64,000 nucleotides of DNA from Bacillota bacterium (lineage in GTDB: Bacteria; Bacillota; Clostridia; Oscillospirales; Oscillospiraceae): positions 66,402 to 130,401 of the forward strand of contig JAEWKA010000006.1 in NCBI GenBank assembly GCA_023386265.1. The letters are read 5' to 3'. This document shows, piece after piece, positions 42,301-50,848 of the stretch; positions within the stretch are counted from its first letter, which is position 1, and each line of letters begins with the position of its first letter. The notes below the pieces were generated by a model. That model made no database searches. It had not been told where the DNA came from and worked only from the letters and a program-made list of their open reading frames with translations. Both the position numbers and the translations under genes were made by a program.

Positions 42301-43143
42301 TTAGCGCCCCCTCTCGTTATTATCGAGATTGAGATTCCCGATGTCGCTGCTTTTCTTACCGTGGTAATTCAGCATACCGCTCGTGTGCGCAAGCGTATCG
42401 GTCGTTGCCAGATCGAAGCTATCCGAGCCATCCATCTTTTTCTCCCACCAGCGAAGAATGAAGGAACTGACAAGTGTCATCAGCAGGTAACCTATCATTT
42501 CAATGGTCGCTGAGGGGAAATACATGAAGGTTCGTCCCGCCACAGCTTTGTGCACAGCAAAGAACTCGGTAAAGCCGATGATGAACATAATTGCCGTGTC
42601 CTTGAGATTGATGATAAAGTTGTTGCCGATTTGAGGCATGATGTTGCGGAGCGCCTGTGGTAGGATGACGTAAAGCATGGTCTGAAAATGCGTCATACCG
42701 ATGGCCTTTGCGCCTTCGGTCTGTCCCGGGTCAATGGATAAAATTCCGCCGCGGACAGATTCGGCCATATACGCGCCCGTATTGATTGAGACAACCGTAA
42801 ACGCCGCAAGCCATACGCTGTCAAAGCGCAGGGCGTTATTCGAAAAATACGGCAAACCATAGAAGATAAAAACGGCCTGAAGTATCATCGGAGTTCCGCG
42901 AAACACTTCCACATAGATTCTAATAATGACTCTGAGCAGCCCGACACAAAAGCGCTTGACTATATTATCGGTCTTAGCGCAGGGTATCGTCTGGAGTATA
43001 CCGCAAAGAAAGCCAATTAAGCAGCCTACCAAAGTGCATATAACGGCGAGTGAAATTGTGTTCCACATGCCGTTAAGATAGGCTTCATAATTACCAGCCC
43101 ACAGTTTGGCTACGTCGCTGCCGAGCTCCGCCAGTTTATCCAT
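42301..43143 (-). CDS. Amino acid (probably lysine) ABC transporter, permease
   Basis: A 280-residue HisMQ-type permease with about five spans. VFRGTPMILQAVFIFYGLPY and the coupling loop EGAKAIGMTHFQTMLYVILP are conserved. It is longer than usual: an N-terminal 20 residues and a C-terminal hydrophilic tail of about 45 residues (after RWWEKKMDGSD), the latter possibly cytoplasmic. It lies between the binding protein and the ATPase, about 98 nt behind the former. It is regulated together with them by the lysine riboswitch. Confidence 0.9.
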   Translation of the reverse strand: MDKLAELGSDVAKLWAGNYEAYLNGMWNTISLAVICTLVGCLIGFLCGILQTIPCAKTDNIVKRFCVGLLRVIIRIYVEVFRGTPMILQAVFIFYGLPYFSNNALRFDSVWLAAFTVVSINTGAYMAESVRGGILSIDPGQTEGAKAIGMTHFQTMLYVILPQALRNIMPQIGNNFIINLKDTAIMFIIGFTEFFAVHKAVAGRTFMYFPSATIEMIGYLLMTLVSSFILRWWEKKMDGSDSFDLATTDTLAHTSGMLNYHGKKSSDIGNLNLDNNERGR

Positions 43144-43241
43144 TTCGGCTCATGCTCCCTTCTAATTAAGGTAAGGCGGGCCGAAACCGGCACGCCTTAG
43201 CCCTTGTGTATTTATGCTATAACAGGGCTTACCCCGAAAAA

Positions 43242-44141
43242 TCAGCTCTTGGGCTGAGCAGCAATGGCCTCGGCCATTAAAGCGTTAAAATCGTCCTTGG
43301 TCATCGTGCCGAGAACCTTATCGAGCGCGTCCTTAAGAACGGAGTTGCCCTTCATGACGGAGATCCCAATGTTGACATCGCTGTCGGAAACGGTGAAATC
43401 ATCGCTGCCGCCGGCGAAGTTCAATATGGTCATGTCGGGATAGGCAGCGACTGCTCCCTGTGCAGTGGGCATATCTGTGCAGACGAAGTCTACTGCGCCA
43501 GTTTCAAGAGCCATAAGCATTGCAGGAGCGTCCTCAGCGGCAGTCTTAACATCGGCGCCGTTTATTTGGGGCAGGCAGGTGTCATACCAGATTGTGCCGA
43601 GCTGGCTTGTGCAGCTGCCGCCGGCAAGCTCGGAAATGCCCTTTGCGGAAGCAAACTTGCTGTCCTTTAGTGTGAGGCAGACTATCGTCGCATAGAGATA
43701 CGGGCCGGCGAAATCGACCTCCTCCATACGATCGGGAGTCATAGACTGACCTGCGATAACCGCGTCAACCTGTCCGGTCTGGACAGCGGGAATAAGCGAA
43801 TCCCAAGCGAGACGGACAATTTCGAGTGTCCAGCCATTTGCCTCGCAGAGCTTCTTTGCCATCATAACGTCGTAGCCGTTGGCAAACTCGTTGGAGTCCT
43901 TGATTGCAACTGCGCCGTTAGAATCATCAGCCTGGGTCCAGTTGTAGGGAGCGTATGCGCATTCCATTGCAACTGTAAGTATGCCGTCATCAACGCCGGA
44001 CGGGACAGCAGATGCAGCGGGAGATGCAGCCGCATCGGCTGATGCTTCGGGGGATGCGCTGGCTGCAGGAGTGCCGCCTCCGCAGGCGCAAAGGCTTAAG
44101 AGCATTGTGAGTGCAAGCAAGAGTGCTGAGATCTTTTTCAT
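43242..44141 (-). CDS. Amino acid (probably lysine) substrate-binding lipoprotein
   Basis: A 299-residue family 3 solute-binding protein. The signal peptide ends LSLCAC (lipobox), followed by an Ala/Ser/Pro-rich linker (about 22-48). The binding domain contains LTVAMECAYAPYNWTQADDS, YDVMMAKKLCEANGWTLEIV and VDAVIAGQSMTPDRMEEVDF. The insert with two Asn/Asp-rich stretches resembles that of lysine/basic amino acid-binding clostridial proteins. GGAAGGAAATT precedes the ATG. A lysine riboswitch with terminator controls it. Confidence 0.9.
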   Translation of the reverse strand: MKKISALLLALTMLLSLCACGGGTPAASASPEASADAAASPAASAVPSGVDDGILTVAMECAYAPYNWTQADDSNGAVAIKDSNEFANGYDVMMAKKLCEANGWTLEIVRLAWDSLIPAVQTGQVDAVIAGQSMTPDRMEEVDFAGPYLYATIVCLTLKDSKFASAKGISELAGGSCTSQLGTIWYDTCLPQINGADVKTAAEDAPAMLMALETGAVDFVCTDMPTAQGAVAAYPDMTILNFAGGSDDFTVSDSDVNIGISVMKGNSVLKDALDKVLGTMTKDDFNALMAEAIAAQPKS

Positions 44142-44173
44142 AATTAATTTCCTTCCTCATTTTGTTTTTTACG

Positions 44174-44214
44174 TCAAAAAACCGCGAATTTTTCAAAGAT
44201 GAAAAACTCACGGT
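44174..44214 (-). terminator. Riboswitch-controlled intrinsic terminator
   Basis: On the minus strand ACCGTGAGTTTTTCA pairs with TGAAAAATTCGCGGT (two G-U pairs) around ATCT, followed by six T residues. It lies between the lysine aptamer and the binding-protein gene, as expected of a transcriptional OFF switch. Confidence 0.88.
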
Positions 44215-44264
44215 CATACATAAACTGCTTAAAAAATGTATGCGAAACGGGCGCTAGCTCGCTT

Positions 44265-44426
44265 CTAACCAATGACAGCTCTCCACTTTCGTGACAGTCT
44301 GCGACATATTCTCCCGCAGCCCAGCATCATTCACACCTCGTCGTGCTTCCGACACTTCGGCGATGGCCCCTTTCACCCTCGGCTTTCGCCTCCTGCTACT
44401 GATGACAACCGCGCCTCAATCATTAG
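44265..44426 (-). ncRNA. Lysine riboswitch (L box) aptamer
   Basis: The minus strand contains the conserved L-box elements in order: GAGGCGCG (44417-44410), AGTAGCAGGAGGCGAAAGCC, GGGTGAAAGGGG (44378-44367), GCCGAAG (44361-44355), CTGGGCTGCGG, CTGTCAC (44297-44291) and GGAGAGCTGTC near 44274. The flanking arms CTAATGATTG and CATTGGTTAG can form P1 (8 of 10 pairs). The aptamer is followed by a terminator at 44174-44214, so lysine binding should stop transcription of the importer operon. The wider gap 44142-44625 also holds the promoter at 44443-44470. Confidence 0.93.
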
Positions 44427-44442
44427 ATATTTAATTACTGTA

Positions 44443-44470
44443 AGTTTAACATATAAAACATCTTTGTCAA
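44443..44470 (-). promoter_or_regulatory. Promoter of the lysine-riboswitch operon
   Basis: TTGACA (44470-44465) and TAAACT (44448-44443) on the minus strand, 16 nt apart, would start transcription just before the aptamer's P1. Confidence 0.7.
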
Positions 44471-44625
44471 GTGACACAAGTAACAAATATCAAAAAGTTT
44501 GCATCCATTTTGTGAAATAAGCGGATACGGAGCTACCAAAAGCTCCGCTATCTTGCAAATGGATATAGCTTGGAATATAATGTCTTTAATGAAAATACCA
44601 GTATTTTGTTTAGGAGGACAGCTCT

Positions 44626-45249
44626 GTGATAACAGCCGAAACACTTGTGAGCACAGATAAAAACGACTTGCCGTCCCTTTCAAAAGCTCTCGGCGCGGAG
44701 GACATTGCGCTTCTTGTCGAATGGCTCTCGGACAAGGACGATAAGCTCCGTTATTCAAGCCTGCTTATTTTGCAGAACATAGCGAATGAATCCAACAGCA
44801 CCTATAAATACTGGGACCTGTACCGGGATAAGCTGAAAAGCGACAATTCCTATCAGCGAAGTATCGGACTTATGATGATTGCCGCGAACGTAAAGTGGGA
44901 TTCGCGCGGCAAATTCGAGACGAGCTTCGAGGATTTCTGCGCCCTTTTGAACGACGAAAAACCAATTACAATCCGTCAGTGCATACAGGCTTTTTCGGGT
45001 ATCGTGCCGCACAAGCCTGAGCTCAACGTGAAGATTGCCGAGAAGCTCATGGCTATAGACATACTTAGCGCCAGAGAAACCATGCGTAAGCTCTTCCTGC
45101 TGGATATTATAAACATCCTGCTTCCTATTCAAAAAGACCATCCATCAGGCGCAATCGAGAAATATATCACCGACGCGCTCACAGGCGGCATACTCGACAG
45201 CAAATCGAAAAAGGCAATCCAGTCTGCACTGAAAACCGTCAGTGAGTAA
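44626..45249 (+). CDS. Helical-repeat (HEAT-like) protein of unknown function
   Basis: A 207-residue all-helical protein. Segments such as ALLVEWLSDKDDKLRYSSLL, QRSIGLMMIAANVKWDSRGK and ARETMRKLFLLDIINILLPI resemble HEAT-type helix pairs. It has no signal peptide or membrane span, so a cytoplasmic protein-binding role is probable. GTG start, with AGGAGGACAGC upstream. It ends 2 nt before the radical SAM gene, implying a functional pair. I do not recognise a more specific family. Confidence 0.72.
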   Translation: MITAETLVSTDKNDLPSLSKALGAEDIALLVEWLSDKDDKLRYSSLLILQNIANESNSTYKYWDLYRDKLKSDNSYQRSIGLMMIAANVKWDSRGKFETSFEDFCALLNDEKPITIRQCIQAFSGIVPHKPELNVKIAEKLMAIDILSARETMRKLFLLDIINILLPIQKDHPSGAIEKYITDALTGGILDSKSKKAIQSALKTVSE

Positions 45250-45251
45250 TT

Positions 45252-46136
45252 ATGGAATTTATACCTGCTAAAACAATAGTCTCCGGCTATTCCGAGCAGA
45301 ACGCATGGTTTGGCTGCAACTACAATATGAATATTTATAAGGGCTGCTGCCACGGCTGTATCTACTGCGACAGCAGGAGCGAATGCTACGGAGTTGAAAA
45401 CTTTGATACCGTGAGAGCGAAGGAAAATGCGCTCATCACGATAGAGCGTGAGCTGCGCTCGAAGCGAAGGACAGGCGTAATCGGTACCGGCGCAATGAGC
45501 GACCCCTACAATCCCTTCGAGCGCGAACTTGAACTCACGAGAGGCGCACTAGAGCTGATTGACCGTTACGGTTACGGCGTTGCGATAGCGACAAAAAGCG
45601 ACTTGGTCGTTCGAGACATTGATATCCTGAATAAGATTGCGTTGCACTCGCCCGTTCTGATTAAGATTACGGTGACAACAGCCGACGATGAGCTTTGCCG
45701 GAAGCTCGAATCTCGCGCTCCAGTATCGTCCAAACGATTTGAAGCAATCGAAAAGCTTTCCGATGCTGGGATTTTTGCAGGTGTCCTGCTGATGCCGGTT
45801 CTGCCGTTTATTGAGGATACCGAAGAGAACATCGGCGCAATAGTCGAGCGCGCACATAAAAGCGGCGCGAAGTTCATCTACCCGGCCTTTGGCGTGACCT
45901 TGAGACAAAACCAGAGAGACTGGTTTTACGCCCGTCTCGATGAGCTTTTCCCTTCGTTTAAGAAAAAATACATCAAGGCTTTTGGAAATTCCTATGAGTG
46001 CCGCTGCCCCAATCACAAGGAACTCTGGGAACTTTTCTGCCACGAATGTGAAAAATACGGAATTATCTACAGAATGAATGAAATAATCAGCGCATATAAA
46101 GGTGGCTACGGCAACAGTCAGCTTTCATTATTCTGA
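45252..46136 (+). CDS. Radical SAM protein, SPL/Rv2578c-like
   Basis: A 294-residue radical SAM enzyme. The cluster motif is CCHGCIYC (C-x3-C-x2-C), about residues 34-41, and TGAMSDPYNPFERELELTRG and GVAIATKSDL are typical of the spore photoproduct lyase-like, Rv2578c-type branch. The reaction is unknown. A CRCPNHKELW motif near the C-terminus may bind metal. It is co-transcribed with the HEAT-like gene and followed 29 nt later by an EFR1-type flavodoxin-ferredoxin, a conceivable electron donor. Confidence 0.85.
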   Translation: MEFIPAKTIVSGYSEQNAWFGCNYNMNIYKGCCHGCIYCDSRSECYGVENFDTVRAKENALITIERELRSKRRTGVIGTGAMSDPYNPFERELELTRGALELIDRYGYGVAIATKSDLVVRDIDILNKIALHSPVLIKITVTTADDELCRKLESRAPVSSKRFEAIEKLSDAGIFAGVLLMPVLPFIEDTEENIGAIVERAHKSGAKFIYPAFGVTLRQNQRDWFYARLDELFPSFKKKYIKAFGNSYECRCPNHKELWELFCHECEKYGIIYRMNEIISAYKGGYGNSQLSLF

Positions 46137-46165
46137 CACAATATTTATCAGGGAAGGTGCAAGTA

Positions 46166-47056
46166 ATGGAAAAGAGCATCAACATCGTCTATTTTTCAGG
46201 CACCGGCGGAACAGAAAGAGCTGCCAAGTGCTTTGAGTCTTCCTTGAAAGAGGCAGGGCTTTCGGTGACACTGTTCCGAATAAAGGAAGTCCCCGAAGAC
46301 TATACCTTTGAGAAAGCGTCTCTTTTGCTTCTCTATCCCGTATATGCTCTAAATGCACCGCAAAAGGTTCATGAGTGGATAAAAAGCCTTGACCGGGTAA
46401 GCTGTGTTCAGACAGCCGTCGTAACAATTTCGGGCGGCGGAGAAATTTGCCCTAATACGGCGAGCAGAGTGAGCGTTATAAAAAAGCTCGAAAAGAAAGG
46501 CTTTATTGTTACATATGAACAGATGCTTATAATGCCCAGCAACTTCGGCGTGAATGCGGGTGAAACTCTATCCCGTCTTTTGCTGGAAGTTCTTCCGAAT
46601 AAGGTTAAAACTATTACGAACGAAATAGCAAGCGGCACTGCACGAAGAAGCAAGCCGCTCATTTTTGACTGCCTCATATCTCACATTGGAAGAATTGAGC
46701 ACCTCGGCGCTCACCACTTCGGAAAAAACATACAAGTTAGCGATGCCTGTACCGGCTGTGGCTGGTGCTGCGAGCACTGTCCCTCGGGAAATATAACGAT
46801 GGAGAACGGAAAACCCGTTTTTGGAAATGGGTGCAATTTCTGTCTGGGCTGTATTTATGGCTGCCCCTGCAAGGCCTTAGACGCCGGAATGGGCAAATCT
46901 CTCCTTTTCAAAGATGGCTTTGACCTTAAAAGGCTTGAAAAGATACCCCCTCCTGAAGGTGCGGACATTGAAACGCTCGCAAAGGGATACGCGTGGAGCG
47001 GTGTCAAGAAGTATCTTATGGATTGCGCTGATTCGAAAACTGTAAATATAAACTAA
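46166..47056 (+). CDS. EFR1-family flavodoxin-ferredoxin protein
   Basis: A 296-residue protein with an N-terminal flavodoxin-like domain (about 1-150; IVYFSGTGGTERAAKCFE, with STGGT-type phosphate loop) and a C-terminal pair of 4Fe-4S motifs (CTGCGWCCEHCP and CNFCLGCIYGCP, about 200-245). EFR1 proteins are anaerobe electron carriers of uncertain partner. The ATG at 46166 has GGGAAGG 8 nt upstream; GTG at 46157 is less likely. It may supply electrons to the preceding radical SAM enzyme. Confidence 0.88.
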   Translation: MEKSINIVYFSGTGGTERAAKCFESSLKEAGLSVTLFRIKEVPEDYTFEKASLLLLYPVYALNAPQKVHEWIKSLDRVSCVQTAVVTISGGGEICPNTASRVSVIKKLEKKGFIVTYEQMLIMPSNFGVNAGETLSRLLLEVLPNKVKTITNEIASGTARRSKPLIFDCLISHIGRIEHLGAHHFGKNIQVSDACTGCGWCCEHCPSGNITMENGKPVFGNGCNFCLGCIYGCPCKALDAGMGKSLLFKDGFDLKRLEKIPPPEGADIETLAKGYAWSGVKKYLMDCADSKTVNIN

Positions 47057-47094
47057 AAGGGATGTCCGGTCGAGTTCCGGACATCCCTTTTTTA
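47055..47094. terminator. Bidirectional intrinsic terminator
   Basis: AAAAGGGATGTCCGG and its complement (loop of 7) with a T run on each side lie between the EFR1 gene and the convergent ccdA-like gene. Confidence 0.88.
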
Positions 47095-47106
47095 ACGTGC
47101 TTATTC

Positions 47107-47796
47107 TTAAAACCCAAGATAAAACATATAAAAACCAATAAGCAAAATCAAAGCTCCCATAGCATATTTGAGCTTCGCGCTCAATTTCCCGTATCTTTCG
47201 CTGGACGACAGCTTTTTTACAAAGCCTATCGATGTACCCACGATGACCGCCAGAACGCCGTGCCCCATCGAATAAAAAAGGAGCAGTGCAATCCCCCATA
47301 AGACGCTCCCCTTCCCCGCAACTATCGCAAGCAGCGCGATAAGAACGGGGGTGGAGCAGGGAGACGAGAAAATACCGCCTAGTATTCCGGCAATGAAAGC
47401 TCCCGCATACCCCTTCTTCTTGTTCTTTGAAACGAGATAACTTGAAGGGATTACTTCAAAAATCTCCCAGGTCTGCAATGCCATTAGCACCATCAGCACT
47501 CCCAGAATGATATACCACCAGGAGGATGCGGAGCCTAAAAGCTTTCCCGCCGCCGAGGCTATTACTCCCAGCACTGAAAAGGTCACGGCCGCTCCTGCCG
47601 CAAAGGTCAGCGAGAGGCGAAAAGCCGCTTTCGGATCACGCTGATCCGTTCCGCCGACATATCCGATGATGAGCGGTATGCTGGAAAGCGAGCAGGGCAA
47701 AAACGACGCGATGAGACCAGCTAAAAATGCCAGCACTGGCGCGAGCCACCAATTTGCCGTTATCTGTGCCGTAAGGCCTTCGAGCAGCGCCGTCAT
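47107..47796 (-). CDS. CcdA-like thiol/disulfide membrane electron transporter
   Basis: A 229-residue six-span protein of the CcdA/DsbD-transmembrane family. It has the conserved Cys pair in FLPCSLSSIPLI and SSPCSTPVLIAL in spans 1 and 4. It moves reducing power from cytoplasmic thioredoxin to an outward-facing thioredoxin-fold partner, here the neighbouring gene whose stop it overlaps by 4 nt. Such pairs reduce extracytoplasmic disulfides, for example during spore coat or cytochrome maturation. Confidence 0.88.
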   Translation of the reverse strand: MTALLEGLTAQITANWWLAPVLAFLAGLIASFLPCSLSSIPLIIGYVGGTDQRDPKAAFRLSLTFAAGAAVTFSVLGVIASAAGKLLGSASSWWYIILGVLMVLMALQTWEIFEVIPSSYLVSKNKKKGYAGAFIAGILGGIFSSPCSTPVLIALLAIVAGKGSVLWGIALLLFYSMGHGVLAVIVGTSIGFVKKLSSSERYGKLSAKLKYAMGALILLIGFYMFYLGF

Positions 47797-48347
47797 TGGC
47801 TTACCCCCATATCCACCAGAATAGCGCGAAGCTGGTCCTCGGTCAGCCCACCCTCATGGACAGTAAATACCGTTTTTCCACTGACCTTGTCTGTATATGT
47901 TTTAAATTCGATCCCCATGTCCTTGCTCGGTACATAGGGTGTGCCGTCCGAATTTATGAACACTTGCGTAGGTATGACTGTTACAGGAAACTCTCTTGCT
48001 ATTTCCGGGTAATCGTCGGTGTCGACATACTTGATTATTGCCTTGCCGAGCATTTCCTCATGCATCGCATCAAGTATCGGCGCAAACTCCTTGCAGGGTC
48101 CGCACCAGCCCGCCCCGAAATCAACAATTATCGGCAGACCATAACTTGTCAGCTTATCCATATCCATTGATTGAGCGTTGAGCGCAAAATCCGCTTCCTC
48201 TTCCGCCGTCAGAGTGGAAGAGTCGCTTTCGGCAGGTATGACCGGTTCCTCATTGCGGTCCCCAATGTTCTTGAACGCCCATATACCTACAATGAAGAGC
48301 ACAATCAGGACAGGCACTGCTATTCGAAGCATTTTTCTTTTATCCAT
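47793..48347 (-). CDS. Membrane-anchored thioredoxin-like protein
   Basis: A 184-residue protein. One N-terminal anchor (about 4-25), an acidic linker (about 28-55), then a thioredoxin fold with WCGPCKEF near 78-84, cis-Pro loop VTVIPTQVFIN and a C-terminal extension with repeated Glu. It is expected to face outward and exchange electrons with CcdA. The start at 48347 has GCGGAGGTTTATAC upstream; the longer frame begins inside the terminator region. Confidence 0.9.
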   Translation of the reverse strand: MDKRKMLRIAVPVLIVLFIVGIWAFKNIGDRNEEPVIPAESDSSTLTAEEEADFALNAQSMDMDKLTSYGLPIIVDFGAGWCGPCKEFAPILDAMHEEMLGKAIIKYVDTDDYPEIAREFPVTVIPTQVFINSDGTPYVPSKDMGIEFKTYTDKVSGKTVFTVHEGGLTEDQLRAILVDMGVSQ

Positions 48348-48454
48348 GTATAAACCTCCGCAAAAGTCTTGATTCACTTCTTGGTATTATTTTTAAGTAT
48401 ATGCAGATCACAGAACAAAGTCAATTGACTAAGTCACATATCGCTTCGAAACTA

Positions 48455-48487
48455 TAATAGGTCCGGTACAATGTACCGGACCTATTA
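48455..48487. terminator. Intrinsic terminator after pyrG
   Basis: A perfect 15-bp stem (TAATAGGTCCGGTAC and complement) with a 3-nt loop, 36 nt after the pyrG stop on the minus strand. Confidence 0.8.
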
Positions 48488-48522
48488 ATTATAACAGCAC
48501 CAAACGGCGCATGATTTATTCT

Positions 48523-50145
48523 TTACTCTGTTTTCTGACCGAGCCTTTCGGTTCTTTCGAGTGAAGCCTTTACCAGTCCCAAAAACAGCGGGTGCGCCCT
48601 GTTGGGGCGGCTCTTGAATTCGGGATGATACTGGCAGCCTACGAAGAAGTCATTTTGCGGAAGCTCGATAGTTTCAACTATCCTCTTGTCGGGAGAGGTG
48701 CCGCCGATAACCATGCCCTTTTCAATCATAATCTCTCTGTAATCATTACTGAACTCATAGCGGTGACGGTGTCTCTCATGAATCAGCTCCGAGCTGTAGC
48801 ATTTGCTGAGCATAGTGCCGGGCACAATCTGGCAGGGATAGGTACCAAGACGCATCGTGCCGCCCTTGTCCATCTGGTCGTTCTGGTCGGGCATGAAGTC
48901 GATGACCTTATGGGGCGTTTCGCTGTCAAATTCGCCAGAATTCGCGTCCTTAAGTCCGCAGACATTTCTGGCAAATTCGATGACCGCAATCTGCATGCCA
49001 AGGCAAATACCGAAATACGGAACGTTGTGCTCACGGGCGTATTTTGCGGAGCTGATTTTGCCTTCAATTCCTCTGCCGCCGAAGCCGCCGGGAACTAGGA
49101 TGCCATCAACATCTGCAAAGGTTGTAGCACAGTTTTCATCGGTAACCGTTTCGCTGTCTACCCACTTGATTTTGACATGAGTCTGCTGCTCATATCCGGC
49201 GTGGCGAAGCGCCTCCGCAACGGAGAGATACGCGTCATGCAGGCGGACGTATTTGCCGACAATGGCAATTGTTATTTCCCTGCTGCGGCTCTTGATACGG
49301 TCAATCATTTCTCTCCACTCCTTCATATCGGGAGGGGGCGTTTTGAGGTTCAGCTCACGGCAGACGATGTCCGAAAAGTTGCTCTTTTCGAGCATCAGCG
49401 GTGCTTCGTAAAGGATGGGTATCGTAACATTCTCTATGACGCAGTCGGACTTCACGTTGCAGAACATGGCAATCTTGCGGAAAATATCCTCCTCCAGAGG
49501 CTGGTCGCAGCGGAGCACGATAATGTCGGGATTTATGCCCATGCCCCGAAGCTCCTTGACGGAGTGCTGGGTGGGCTTTGACTTATGCTCGTCCGAACCG
49601 CGCAGGAAAGGAACGAGGGTAACATGGATAAAGAGAGCGTTTTCACGTCCCTCTTTAAGAGCTATCTGGCGTATGGCCTCAAGAAAGGGCTGACTTTCGA
49701 TGTCGCCCGTGGTACCACCGACTTCGGTGATGACGACGTCCGCATTAGTCTTCTTGCCTACGCTGTATATAAAATCAATGATTTCGTTGGTGATATGGGG
49801 GATGACCTGGACTGTCTCGCCCAGAAATTCTCCCCTACGTTCTTTATTAAGTACGTTCCAGTAAACCTTGCCTGTCGTGAGGTTCGAATACTTGTTCAAA
49901 TCCTCGTCGATGAAGCGTTCATAGTGACCGAGATCGAGGTCGGTCTCCGCGCCATCTTCCGTGACATAGACTTCTCCGTGTTGATAAGGACTCATCGTTC
50001 CGGGGTCGACATTGATATAGGGGTCGAGCTTCTGTGCCGCGACCTTAAGCCCTCTTGCTTTGAGGAGTCTCCCCAAAGACGCGGCAGTAATCCCTTTGCC
50101 CAGACCTGAGACGACGCCGCCAGTTACAAAAATGTACTTACTCAT
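48523..50145 (-). CDS. pyrG: CTP synthase
   Basis: A 540-residue CTP synthase. The N-terminal synthetase domain opens [20 protein letters not shown], and a C-terminal class I glutamine amidotransferase domain carries the nucleophile in FGICLGMQ with the His-x-Glu dyad in YHPEF. It makes CTP from UTP using glutamine (or ammonia). It is the last gene of the nitrogen operon, 81 nt behind the ANTAR gene, so its expression may be linked to nitrogen status; an internal promoter in that gap cannot be excluded. AAAGGGAGATAGT precedes the ATG. Confidence 0.97.
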   Translation of the reverse strand: MSKYIFVTGGVVSGLGKGITAASLGRLLKARGLKVAAQKLDPYINVDPGTMSPYQHGEVYVTEDGAETDLDLGHYERFIDEDLNKYSNLTTGKVYWNVLNKERRGEFLGETVQVIPHITNEIIDFIYSVGKKTNADVVITEVGGTTGDIESQPFLEAIRQIALKEGRENALFIHVTLVPFLRGSDEHKSKPTQHSVKELRGMGINPDIIVLRCDQPLEEDIFRKIAMFCNVKSDCVIENVTIPILYEAPLMLEKSNFSDIVCRELNLKTPPPDMKEWREMIDRIKSRSREITIAIVGKYVRLHDAYLSVAEALRHAGYEQQTHVKIKWVDSETVTDENCATTFADVDGILVPGGFGGRGIEGKISSAKYAREHNVPYFGICLGMQIAVIEFARNVCGLKDANSGEFDSETPHKVIDFMPDQNDQMDKGGTMRLGTYPCQIVPGTMLSKCYSSELIHERHRHRYEFSNDYREIMIEKGMVIGGTSPDKRIVETIELPQNDFFVGCQYHPEFKSRPNRAHPLFLGLVKASLERTERLGQKTE

Positions 50146-50226
50146 ACTATCTCCCTTTTTAAATCAAGACGGGCGGCCCCTCTAGCCGCCATCTTTGTAT
50201 TTTAAAGAAGTCTGTAGACTGACCTC

Positions 50227-50814
50227 TTATTTTCCGTAGGTTTTCAGGATATTGACAGCGATATCGCCCTTCGGCATTCGCAAATCCATAGCCTGTTTTT
50301 CGATATAATGGTGAGCCTGCTCCTCTGTCATTCCCAGCGATTCGATGAGCGCCCATTTTGCCCTGTTGACAATGCGCATCTCGCTCATTTTTGCCGAAAG
50401 ACTCTTGTTTTTCTTTTCCATTACGCGAAGTCTCGCGCGCGTAGCAAATGCAAGAGTCATGGCGGTATATAGAGTGGTGCGGTTTAAAGGTTTCGATAAG
50501 GTCATGACGCCATAGCCTTCAACCTTGCTTGATACCTCTCCGTAAATATCGCTGGACGCAAGCAAAAGAACCGCGGAAGAACTGTCCTGAACCAAATCAA
50601 GTGCGAAGTCCGAACCGAATTCATCTGTCAGCGGAGCATTTATAACTATTATATCATATTCCGCAGAAATCAGCACGCGTTTGGCCTCGTTGCAGCTTGA
50701 CGCGGAAACAATCGGATTGAATGCGCCGGAGGGTAACAGCTCATTGAAAAGGTCGGTTATCTTCTGTGAAGCAGATACCACCAGCACGCTTGATTGCGCT
50801 CTGTCGCTTAACAT
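50227..50814 (-). CDS. REC-ANTAR RNA-binding antitermination protein
   Basis: A 195-residue response-regulator-like protein. The N-terminal receiver-like domain (about 5-120) has a plausible phosphoacceptor region VINAPLTDEF (no clear Asp at the expected site) and a helix-rich linker. The C-terminal ANTAR domain (about 135-192) contains the family pattern IVNRAKWALIESLGMTEEQA, HHYIEKQAMDLRMP. ANTAR proteins bind paired hexaloop hairpins in leaders and prevent termination. The start at 50814 has GGGGGAGGC upstream. It sits between glnA and pyrG in the operon whose leader carries an AAAGGC hairpin. Confidence 0.9.
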   Translation of the reverse strand: MLSDRAQSSVLVVSASQKITDLFNELLPSGAFNPIVSASSCNEAKRVLISAEYDIIVINAPLTDEFGSDFALDLVQDSSSAVLLLASSDIYGEVSSKVEGYGVMTLSKPLNRTTLYTAMTLAFATRARLRVMEKKNKSLSAKMSEMRIVNRAKWALIESLGMTEEQAHHYIEKQAMDLRMPKGDIAVNILKTYGK

Positions 50815-50848
50815 TTTAGCCTCCCCCTTCAATCAGATTTTTGCTTTT

